A program made the translations under genes and the position numbers. From Halomonas sp. 'Soap Lake #6' (GTDB taxonomy: Bacteria; Pseudomonadota; Gammaproteobacteria; Pseudomonadales; Halomonadaceae), in NCBI RefSeq assembly GCF_003031405.1, contig NZ_CP020469.1:4340001-4404000 (forward strand): a stretch of DNA of 64,000 nt. Reading direction: 5' to 3'. The notes beneath the pieces were generated by a model. The model ran no database searches. It saw nothing but the letters and a program-made list of their open reading frames with translations, and had not been told where the DNA came from. Shown piece by piece: positions 1-7,400 of the stretch. How positions within the stretch are numbered: position 1 is the first letter of the stretch; each line of letters opens with the position of its first letter.

Positions 1-1
1 T

Positions 2-2602
2 TACTACCACAACCAGCAGGCGTCCGCGCAGTCGCGCACTGCGGCTAGCGCCGATGTGGTGGCGGAGTGGTTAGGTAGCGCTCTCGATAGCTCCCGGCAT
101 GCCTTGGAGAGTGTAGAAGCGCTTTACCGTCTAACCTATGAATCACACATCGATACAACCACGCTGGCTTACTATCTAGCACAGCAGCGTGACCAACTGC
201 CGCTTTGGGATGAGGTTGGATTACTCGATGCACAAGGCAGTGTACTGGTATCAACGCTGGCGCTTCAGTGCACACGGTTTGATGCTAGCGGGCATAGTTT
301 TCTTGCCGCGTTAACCGAGGAAGGTGCCCCCCGTGATGCCGTATCGCGCCTCTATTGGTCAGATAGAGCAGAGGGACTGCGCCTGCTGCACGCGCTGAGG
401 GTAGACAGTAACGCGGAAGGGCCGGTGGCATTTGTCGTTGCGCGGTTGGATCCTGCCTATCTTGTACAGCTGGTAACCCGTTTAACCCTGAGTGAAGGGG
501 CTAGCTTAGCGCTGTTGGATACCACGCCTCGGGTCATAGTGCAGCGCGTCCTGGAGATTGAGGATACGTTCGCTCTGTTGGGTCGCGAGGTTAGCACCCC
601 GGAGTTAGCAGGTTTTCTCGCCAGTGGTGAAGTAGCGGGAAGCTGGGAGCGTGCCTCGCCAGTTGATGGTACTCAGCGCCTGTTTAGCGCCCGTCGATTG
701 AATGATGCCCCTTGGTTAGTTATCAGTGGTGAAGACACCACCTTTTATTTGCACGATTGGTGGCGACGATTTTGGATTATCCTGGTGGGGATAGTGCTGT
801 TGGCGGTGTTGGGAGCGACAGCCTTTTATCACTATCGGCGCCTCTATGCAGCGGAACAGGGCCTACGTGAACATCGCCAGCAACTCACGCAGGAGGTTGC
901 TGCACGAAAACAGGCACAGCAAGCAACTGAGCTGGAGGCTGCACAGCTGAAAATAGCTGCGATGGCGTTTGAAACTCATCTGGGTATGTTTATTGCGGAT
1001 GCCGATAACCGCATTGTGCAGGTTAATCACACCTTCAGTGAGATTACCGGCTACGACGAAAAAGAAGTAGTGGGGCATACGCCAGCCATACTGAATTCAG
1101 GTCGCCATGATGCCATGTTCTATCAACAGATGTGGCAATCCCTAAGCGACCAGGATCGCTGGCAGGGTGAAGTGTGGAACCGACGTAAAAATGGAGAGGT
1201 TTACCCCCAATGGCTGACCATCAGCATTGTGCGCAACGATGACGAGGCCATTACCCATTACGTAGCTACCTTAAGTGATATTACCCAGCGCAAAGCCGCT
1301 GAACAGGAAATCCATCAGCTAGCGTTCTTTGATGCCTTGACGGGACTCCCCAACCGCCGCCTATTAATTGACCGCATTGAAACCACTCTCAAAGAAGCTC
1401 AATGGGAAAGTCATTACAGCGCGGTGATGTTTATTGATCTGGATAATTTTAAGACCATTAACGATAGTCTGGGGCACTACAAGGGTGATGCGCTATTGGT
1501 GTCGGTCGCCAAGAGACTCGCGGGCATTGTGCGGGGCAGCGACACCGCCGCGCGTTTGGGTGGGGACGAGTTTGTGGTCATGCTCCATGAGCTGGGGGAA
1601 GACATCGTGGTGGCTGCACAGCATGCAGAAGGGATCGCCCAAAAGCTGTTAACGGCACTTAGAGAACCGATGGTGATTGGCGAGCACCCTCTCCAGGTGT
1701 CTGGAAGTATCGGTATTACGCTATTTGCAGGGCAGAAGATGGGCGTGAGCGAGATTTTGCAGCAGGCGGATTTAGCCATGTATCAAGCCAAAGCAGCTGG
1801 ACGGAATGCGCTGCGCTTTTTTGATCCTTCCATGCAGGCGGCGGTGATGGAGCGTGCCCAGTTAGAAGCTGACTTAAGGCATGCGATTGATCGCCAACAA
1901 CTCTCTCTCTACTACCAAACCCAGGTTGACGACCATGGCCATATAGTCGGTGTTGAGGCGTTGGTTCGTTGGTTGCATCCCGAACGAGGCATGCTCTCAC
2001 CGGGCATCTTTATTCCTTTGGCGGAGGAAACCCACCTTATTGGGATGATTGGCGAGTGGGTGCTGGAGACGGCTTGTAGGCAGTTGGTTGTATGGTCTCA
2101 GCAGCCGCACACCGCGGCGCTAAGCGCCGCGGTGAACGTTAGCCCTAACCAATTTCGCCAGGAAGGCTTTGTGGAGCAAATAAAGGCGGTGCTAGCGCAA
2201 ACCGGGGCAAATCCGCAGCGACTTAAGCTAGAAGTGACCGAATCACTATTAATGGAGAATATTGGCGAAGTGCGTTGCCGTATGGAAGCCCTGCGGCAGA
2301 TGGGGATTCGCTTCTCACTCGATGACTTCGGCACCGGTTACTCGTCGCTCGCCTACCTCAAACAGCTACCGTTGGATCAGCTGAAAATCGATCAGTCCTT
2401 CGTTCGGGACGTACTGGAAGACCCTGCCGATGCCGCTATTGTGCGCACGGTGATCGCGCTAGCCCACAGCCTGGAGTTAGATGTCATTGCGGAAGGTGTC
2501 GAGACCCAGGCACACCGTGACTGGCTCTCTGCCCAAGGATGCCTTGCATATCAAGGCTATCTCTTCTCCCGGCCTCAGCCCATTGACGCTCTAATACTCT
2601 AA
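2..2602 (+). CDS. Membrane sensor PAS-GGDEF-EAL cyclic-di-GMP protein (5' end outside window)
   Basis: The reading frame stays open to the first base of the window, so the N-terminus is missing; the GTG at 56 is only an internal codon. In order it has an extracytoplasmic sensor region (about bases 2-770), one membrane helix (about 773-835), a short coiled coil, a PAS/PAC domain (about 960-1300), a GGDEF domain and a C-terminal EAL domain. The GGDEF motif is intact (1559-1573) and is preceded by an RGSD inhibitory-site motif exactly five residues upstream (1532-1543), which suggests product-inhibited diguanylate cyclase activity. The EAL motif (1955-1963) and the DDFGTGYSS loop are also intact, so both synthesis and hydrolysis of c-di-GMP are possible. 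Ligand and net activity are unknown. Confidence 0.93.
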   Translation, partial: YYHNQQASAQSRTAASADVVAEWLGSALDSSRHALESVEALYRLTYESHIDTTTLAYYLAQQRDQLPLWDEVGLLDAQGSVLVSTLALQCTRFDASGHSFLAALTEEGAPRDAVSRLYWSDRAEGLRLLHALRVDSNAEGPVAFVVARLDPAYLVQLVTRLTLSEGASLALLDTTPRVIVQRVLEIEDTFALLGREVSTPELAGFLASGEVAGSWERASPVDGTQRLFSARRLNDAPWLVISGEDTTFYLHDWWRRFWIILVGIVLLAVLGATAFYHYRRLYAAEQGLREHRQQLTQEVAARKQAQQATELEAAQLKIAAMAFETHLGMFIADADNRIVQVNHTFSEITGYDEKEVVGHTPAILNSGRHDAMFYQQMWQSLSDQDRWQGEVWNRRKNGEVYPQWLTISIVRNDDEAITHYVATLSDITQRKAAEQEIHQLAFFDALTGLPNRRLLIDRIETTLKEAQWESHYSAVMFIDLDNFKTINDSLGHYKGDALLVSVAKRLAGIVRGSDTAARLGGDEFVVMLHELGEDIVVAAQHAEGIAQKLLTALREPMVIGEHPLQVSGSIGITLFAGQKMGVSEILQQADLAMYQAKAAGRNALRFFDPSMQAAVMERAQLEADLRHAIDRQQLSLYYQTQVDDHGHIVGVEALVRWLHPERGMLSPGIFIPLAEETHLIGMIGEWVLETACRQLVVWSQQPHTAALSAAVNVSPNQFRQEGFVEQIKAVLAQTGANPQRLKLEVTESLLMENIGEVRCRMEALRQMGIRFSLDDFGTGYSSLAYLKQLPLDQLKIDQSFVRDVLEDPADAAIVRTVIALAHSLELDVIAEGVETQAHRDWLSAQGCLAYQGYLFSRPQPIDALIL

Positions 2603-2627
2603 GGTCAAAGGTGCGTTAACGTTGAGG

Positions 2628-2667
2628 GCTTATGAGCCAGAGCTTATGAGCCATGGTTTATGAGCTA
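2628..2667. repeat. Three copies of a 12-mer, period 14 bp
   Basis: GCTTATGAGCCA occurs at 2628-2639 and again at 2642-2653; a diverged copy GTTTATGAGCTA is at 2656-2667. The last copy covers the TAG stop codon of the minus-strand gene that ends at 2665. The repeat lies between two convergent genes and no other function is visible. Confidence 0.8.
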
Positions 2668-3270
2668 TGAAGCGTGCGGGGGTGATTCCTCGCACAAGCT
2701 CTGCATGCGCCCGATTGCTCCGTCGGCGCCCTCCAAACTAAATGTCATATACCAAGGCTCGAGGGCTTCTTGGTCAAAGCCAATGAATAACTGCTCACCC
2801 TGGCGCATATCATCTATCAGCGTCTGTATTTCGCTGAGATAGAAGTGCGCATAAAAGCCATCATCACCGCGTTCGGTAATAAACTCGGCCATGGTATCTA
2901 TGATCGGCTGTTCGTCGATACGCAGCCTTGTAGGTACAAGGTTAACGGCCCTGCTTTCCCCCTGCTGTTGCTCAAGCGTAACGCGCATTTCCAGCCAAGG
3001 TAAATCACAAACACCCTGGGTAGTGTTGAGACTTAACGTGGCATCCGAATAGCTATGGGTCTCCACTGCGCGAAAGTGGCGCTCGTCACCAAGCGCAAGC
3101 ACCAACGACTGCCAATGGCCATGTGCCTCGGTCTGCTCGACATTAAAGGTCGCAGCAGCAGCGAAGGGAGCCACGGCTAAGAGAGCACAGCCAGTAATGC
3201 AGTTAGCAGTAATACAGTTAGCAGTAATACAGTTAACAACAATGCGGGGTAGAGAGGTAATCGTTGGCAT
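2665..3270 (-). CDS. Small exported protein of unknown function
   Basis: 201 aa, family not recognised. The N-terminus has a hydrophobic stretch ending in a run of alanines (about residues 27-41), typical of a Sec signal peptide, so the mature protein of about 160 aa is probably periplasmic. The signal region contains an in-frame peptide repeat (NCITA, three times) encoded by a 15-bp DNA repeat. The mature part has two cysteines (CDLPW, and SLCEES near the end) that could form a disulfide. No clear Shine-Dalgarno precedes the ATG at 3270, so the start may lie slightly downstream. It stands alone, convergent with the c-di-GMP gene and divergent from nrdJa. The long open frame and signal peptide argue that it is real. 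Confidence 0.65.
   Translation of the reverse strand: MPTITSLPRIVVNCITANCITANCITGCALLAVAPFAAAATFNVEQTEAHGHWQSLVLALGDERHFRAVETHSYSDATLSLNTTQGVCDLPWLEMRVTLEQQQGESRAVNLVPTRLRIDEQPIIDTMAEFITERGDDGFYAHFYLSEIQTLIDDMRQGEQLFIGFDQEALEPWYMTFSLEGADGAIGRMQSLCEESPPHAS
3193..3237. repeat. Three tandem 15-bp units inside a signal peptide
   Basis: Units AGTAATGCAGTTAGC (3193-3207), AGTAATACAGTTAGC (3208-3222) and AGTAATACAGTTAAC (3223-3237) differ by single bases. Being a multiple of three, they add five residues per copy to the signal peptide of the minus-strand exported protein without breaking the frame. Confidence 0.9.
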
Positions 3271-3485
3271 GAGTCATATCGCACAGGAAAACTCATAGCC
3301 TATAGCGTGTTTGTTTCCAACAAAAGATAACATGCTGATTTTTCTATATATGGTAGTCGTTTGTTAAAAACATGTCTTATATGGTGTAAGCGTGTCTATA
3401 CTTCATACCCGTATGGCCTAAAAATTTATCGTTTGATCGCTGTATGCACCTCAATAAGCACCTCACTATGAAGGAGTTTTGCGTC

Positions 3486-5597
3486 ATGAGCACCGCTGCG
3501 AAGGCTATGAAGACCTCTAATGATGTCCCGATGCAGGCACCCTCTCGGGAGATCTGGGACGCTAAATATCGTCTTAAAGATCGTCATAGCCGCCCTGTTG
3601 ACCAGGATGTGGGGGCTACCTTCGAGCGAGTGGCATGGGCTTTGGCAGCTGTTGAAGGGGATAACGCTGGCGAGTGGCTGCCGAAGTTTCGCTGGGCACT
3701 GGAAAACGGCGCTATTCCAGCGGGAAGAATTTTATCTAATGCTGGCGCTGAAGCGTATAAGCCAGCGGTGAGCCTAATTAACTGCACGGTGTCGCGTACC
3801 ATTCGTGATTCAATGCGCGATATCCTCGATTCCGTGGTGGATGCCGGTATGACACTCAAGTCAGGCGCTGGCATTGGCTACGACTTTTCGACGCTGCGCC
3901 ATAAGGGCGCCTTTGTCTTTGGCGCCGGTGCGGGCACCAACGGCCCGTTGGCGTTTATGGATATCTACGACAAGATGTGTTTCACCGTGGCCTCTGCCGG
4001 GGGGCGTCGTGGCGCCCAGATGGGCACCTTTGATGTGGGGCATCCGGATGTGCGTGAGTTTATTCAAGCAAAGCGTGAAGCTGGCCGCCTCCGTCAGTTT
4101 AATCTTAGCCTGCTGATCACCGATGAATTTATGGAAGCGGTGAAAAGCAACGCTGATTGGCCATTGGCCTTCCCGCTACACCCTGGTGAGAAAGACGACG
4201 TCAAAGCAGAAGACCTGATCTACCGCGACTGGCCGGTGGTTGAAGAGGGCTACACAGTAGATGCCGAAGGACGCGTCGCCTGCCGCATTGTTGAAGTAAT
4301 CAAAGCGCGGGAGTTGTGGGATACCATCATGTCCTCTACCTACGACTACGCCGAGCCTGGCTTTATTTTGATTGACCAGGTCAATCGTATGAACAACAAC
4401 TGGTTCTGTGAAGATATCCGTGCCACGAACCCCTGTGGCGAACAACCCCTACCGCCAGAAGGTGCCTGCTTGCTGGGGTCTGTGAACCTGACCAAGTTTG
4501 TCATTGACCCGTTTGGCACCGAGCCATGCTTTGACTGGGAACGCTATCGCAAAGTCGTCGCGATCTTTACCCGCATGCTGGATAACGTCGTGGAGATTGC
4601 AGGCTTGCCGCTTCCCCAGCAGCAGCGTGAAATTGAAGCTAAGCGCCGTCATGGGATGGGCTTTCTGGGGCTAGGTTCGACGCTAACGATGCTCAAAATG
4701 CCCTATGGCTCTGAAGCATCGCTGGCCTTCACCGAAGAAGTCAGTCGTCACCTCGCCCTGGAGGGGTGGAAGCAAGCACTAGAGCTTTCCAAAGAGAAAG
4801 GTATGGCGCCTGTACTTGAGCAAGAGCACACCATTACACCGAAGATGATGCGCGAACGCCCCCAGCTGGCCAACGATGGCTACGAAGTTGGTGACAAGGT
4901 GCCAGGGCGTATTCTGCATGCACGCTATAGCCAGTATATGGCAAAAGTTGCCGAATTAGAGCCGGAACTGGTGGCAGCACTTGCCGAGCATGGTGCGCGC
5001 TTTACCCACCACAGCTCTATTGCTCCCACCGGTACTATTTCGCTCTCCATGGGTAACAATGCTTCTAACGGTATTGAGCCATCGTTCTCGCACCGCTACT
5101 TCCGCAATATTATCCAATCGGGCAAAAAGACCAAAGAGCAGGTCGAAGTGGTCTCGTTTGAGCTGGCGGCCTACCGTCACTTTATTGCTGCCGATGCCGT
5201 AGAGAGTGATCTACCCGACTACTTTATTACCGCTGACTCGGTGTCGCCCGAGCAGCACGTGGCCGTGCAGGCAGCCGCCCAGCAGTGGATCGATTCGGCT
5301 ATTTCTAAAACGGTTAACGTGCCAACTGAGTTTCCGTTTGAAAACTTCCAGGGCCTGTACCTGCAAGCCTACGAAAGCCGCTTAAAAGGTTGTACTACCT
5401 TCCGCTTCAACCCCGAAGCCTTTCAGGGCGTACTGGTGCGCGAAGAGGACCTTAAAAACACGACCTATGTATTTGAGCTGGAAAACGGTGAAATCCTAGA
5501 ACTTGCTGGTGATGAAACAGTGATTTACGACGGCGAAGAGCATAATGCCGCAAACTTGTTTGATGGCCTGAAAGAGGGCACCTACGGCAAATGGTGA
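3486..5597 (+). CDS. nrdJa: Class II (adenosylcobalamin-dependent) ribonucleotide reductase, catalytic subunit NrdJa
   Basis: 703 aa. Reduces ribonucleotides to deoxyribonucleotides with a cobalamin-generated thiyl radical, independent of oxygen. The catalytic N-C-E triad is in NPCGEQPLPPEG, the redox cysteine pair is in LINCTVSR and in LKGCTTFRF near the C-terminus, and PTGTISLSMGNNASNG matches the substrate-binding loop. The start at 3486 is chosen because AAGGAG (3471-3476) sits nine bases upstream; upstream in-frame ATGs overlap this site. The C-terminal cysteine tail that re-reduces the active site is missing here and is supplied by the next gene, as in the split nrdJa/nrdJb of Pseudomonas aeruginosa. 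I saw no cobalamin riboswitch and no convincing NrdR box upstream. Confidence 0.95.
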   Translation: MSTAAKAMKTSNDVPMQAPSREIWDAKYRLKDRHSRPVDQDVGATFERVAWALAAVEGDNAGEWLPKFRWALENGAIPAGRILSNAGAEAYKPAVSLINCTVSRTIRDSMRDILDSVVDAGMTLKSGAGIGYDFSTLRHKGAFVFGAGAGTNGPLAFMDIYDKMCFTVASAGGRRGAQMGTFDVGHPDVREFIQAKREAGRLRQFNLSLLITDEFMEAVKSNADWPLAFPLHPGEKDDVKAEDLIYRDWPVVEEGYTVDAEGRVACRIVEVIKARELWDTIMSSTYDYAEPGFILIDQVNRMNNNWFCEDIRATNPCGEQPLPPEGACLLGSVNLTKFVIDPFGTEPCFDWERYRKVVAIFTRMLDNVVEIAGLPLPQQQREIEAKRRHGMGFLGLGSTLTMLKMPYGSEASLAFTEEVSRHLALEGWKQALELSKEKGMAPVLEQEHTITPKMMRERPQLANDGYEVGDKVPGRILHARYSQYMAKVAELEPELVAALAEHGARFTHHSSIAPTGTISLSMGNNASNGIEPSFSHRYFRNIIQSGKKTKEQVEVVSFELAAYRHFIAADAVESDLPDYFITADSVSPEQHVAVQAAAQQWIDSAISKTVNVPTEFPFENFQGLYLQAYESRLKGCTTFRFNPEAFQGVLVREEDLKNTTYVFELENGEILELAGDETVIYDGEEHNAANLFDGLKEGTYGKW

Positions 5598-5654
5598 GTG
5601 CGGGCTGCCTTACTGATAACAACCCCAGCACACCTTTGCTTAGTGGAGAACAAT

Positions 5655-6440
5655 ATGACTGTTGAAATTACCTCAAAAATTGTTGGTTATCGCATCAAAC
5701 AGCAGGAGCAGGCCGTACCCGCGCCTGAACTACAGGATGAAAACCCGCTGACGGTACGCATTCCGTCACGCCCGGAAGGCACCTTGGAGGCAGTGTCTGA
5801 AAAGATTTCTTATGTGGGGGCAGAAGGGCGCAAGAAAGTTTATCTACTGGTGTCGTTCATGCCGGTGGAAGGCGTTATTGGCGGCAGACGCGTGGTGATT
5901 GAGCGTCCGGTGGAGTTCTTTTTCCCTTCAGGGCAGCTTTCCAGTGAACACCAGTGGATCACCGCTACCATGCGCAGCCTTTCGCTGGCGGCACGGGGTG
6001 GTTACGTGACTCAGGCTGTCGCCGACCTGCGCAAGGTGGCATGGGATAAAGGCTTAGTGCGCTGCGGAATGAATCGCTGGAAGAAACCCATGTTTCACGA
6101 TTCAGAAGTTGCAGCGATTGCCTGGTCGATTCAGCAGATCCTCTACCGACGTGGCTTTCTTGATCAGGATGGCAATCAAGTACCGATAGAAACGTTGGTC
6201 GAGCGCTATGCACACCGTCTGCAACACGGCCATGCTTGGCAACCTGAAGAGACAACCGAAGCCGCCCCAGTAACCCAGGACACAGTGGAGCCGGGTGGTG
6301 GAAGAGGCGCTCCGGTAAAAAAGCCTGAAGGCAGTGGCCCCGTAAGTGTAGGCAACTGCCCAGAGTGCCGAGGGGAGCTCATTATGATGGATGGTTGCCC
6401 CACCTGTTACGCGGGCTGTGGCTGGTCTAAATGCGGCTAG
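5655..6440 (+). CDS. nrdJb: Ribonucleotide reductase class II subunit NrdJb
   Basis: 261 aa; starts 57 bp after nrdJa, surely co-transcribed. A GGAGA site (5645-5649) five bases before the ATG fixes the start. The N-terminal part corresponds to the C-terminal region of unsplit NrdJ enzymes. After a Pro/Gly-rich linker (about residues 205-232), the C-terminus is a cysteine-rich tail with CPEC, CPTC, a further C and a terminal KCG, the arrangement of a zinc ribbon plus redox tail. The inferred role is to regenerate the active-site disulfide of NrdJa by accepting electrons from thioredoxin or glutaredoxin. The split form is known from pseudomonads. Confidence 0.92.
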   Translation: MTVEITSKIVGYRIKQQEQAVPAPELQDENPLTVRIPSRPEGTLEAVSEKISYVGAEGRKKVYLLVSFMPVEGVIGGRRVVIERPVEFFFPSGQLSSEHQWITATMRSLSLAARGGYVTQAVADLRKVAWDKGLVRCGMNRWKKPMFHDSEVAAIAWSIQQILYRRGFLDQDGNQVPIETLVERYAHRLQHGHAWQPEETTEAAPVTQDTVEPGGGRGAPVKKPEGSGPVSVGNCPECRGELIMMDGCPTCYAGCGWSKCG

Positions 6441-6460
6441 TTAATGCGGATCGTTAGTAA

Positions 6461-6489
6461 ACAACCGCGTGCCGACGGCACGCGGTTGT
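6461..6489. terminator. Bidirectional hairpin between nrdJb and the Crp/Fnr gene
   Basis: A perfect 13-bp stem (6461-6473 with 6477-6489) with a 3-nt loop lies just after the nrdJb stop and directly against the stop of the convergent minus-strand gene. There is no strong T-run on either side, so its termination strength is uncertain. Confidence 0.7.
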
Positions 6490-7233
6490 CTATGCAGAAT
6501 ACTCAAGTAGCGGTCGAAGGCTATCGGTAAGGTAGCAGTCGTCAAACTGACCCTCAGTGGCTAGGGCTGCCAAGTCAGGAATAGTGACGTGATGACGATC
6601 ACGGAAAACTAGCCCATCCTCACTTAGCGCACTAAAGGTGCGGCTCACATGCACGGGGCTTAGCCCCAAAATATCCGCAAGCTGCTCCTGTGACAGGGGC
6701 AAACGGAACTGCCCGCTGATATCGCGATTGGTTTGACGCAGGCGAATATACATTTCGTGCAGGAAGTGAGCCATTTTTTGCCTGGCACTGCGCCTCGCCA
6801 GGTTGACTAGGCGTTCTGTGAGCAGCGCTTGTTGTCGGCTACCAATAGAGAACATCACTGATGTCAGTGTGAGTGATTGGCGGAAGAGTTCAAGTATGCG
6901 CTTATGGGGGAAATGGCATATCACACCATCCGAGATCATACGCACGTTGTCCAGCCGTTGTGAAAAAGCAAATTCACGTAGGCCAATAATATCGCCGGGC
7001 AAAAAGACTTCCAGTATTTGCCGGTCACCGTTCTCGAGCTGACGGAAGGAGTAGGCCCAACCGCTTCTGATGGTGCAGAACTCGTTCGCTGGATTACCAG
7101 TTTCCCAGAGTAGGGCGCCTGCCTTAATATTGGTTGGGCTCTCCTCAAGGGAGGCCAGCAACTGCTTTTCCTCTTCAGTCAATGAACAGTAGTGGCTAAA
7201 GTGGCGAATAATACAGCTTTTATCCTGATCCAC
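6490..7233 (-). CDS. Crp/Fnr-family transcription regulator
   Basis: 247 aa from a GTG at 7233, preferred because GGAGAAAGGA lies just upstream; a TTG at 7251 would overlap that site. An N-terminal cyclic-nucleotide-type beta-barrel (about 25-130), a dimerisation helix and a Crp-type winged helix-turn-helix (QEQLADILGLSPVHVSRTF, about 185-203) are recognisable. It carries Cys residues at positions comparable to FNR C20 and C29 (nine residues apart) and to FNR C122 (VICHFP), but the position of C23 is arginine. Whether it binds an iron-sulfur cluster, a nucleotide or nothing cannot be told. It is convergent to nrdJab, the oxygen-independent reductase, so a redox-responsive role is plausible but inferred. 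Confidence 0.9.
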   Translation of the reverse strand: MDQDKSCIIRHFSHYCSLTEEEKQLLASLEESPTNIKAGALLWETGNPANEFCTIRSGWAYSFRQLENGDRQILEVFLPGDIIGLREFAFSQRLDNVRMISDGVICHFPHKRILELFRQSLTLTSVMFSIGSRQQALLTERLVNLARRSARQKMAHFLHEMYIRLRQTNRDISGQFRLPLSQEQLADILGLSPVHVSRTFSALSEDGLVFRDRHHVTIPDLAALATEGQFDDCYLTDSLRPLLEYSA

Positions 7234-7343
7234 AGCTTCCTTTCTCCTCAAGAGCTAACTGCAATTGTTAAGCCATACTGCTAAATAATATAAACAGAAC
7301 TTACCAATGTTGCCCGGCCTTTTATGATTGTTCACAGCCCACT

Positions 7344-7364
7344 AGGGCGAGTGTTGCTCGCCCT
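7344..7364. terminator. Hairpin downstream of uvrA
   Basis: An 8-bp perfect stem AGGGCGAG/CTCGCCCT with a TGTTG loop lies about 40 bp past the uvrA stop on the minus strand. No T-run follows, so it may only be a 3'-end-protecting hairpin. Confidence 0.4.
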
Positions 7365-7400
7365 GTTAATTGGTATTCAAGCGCTTAAATGCAGGTGAGC

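Noticed and set aside
3271..3485. Possible cobalamin riboswitch or NrdR boxes upstream of nrdJa
   Set aside because: No conserved B12-box-like sequence and no pair of NrdR palindromes could be seen; only weak AT-rich motifs and a short CATAC/GTATG dyad at about 3404-3415.
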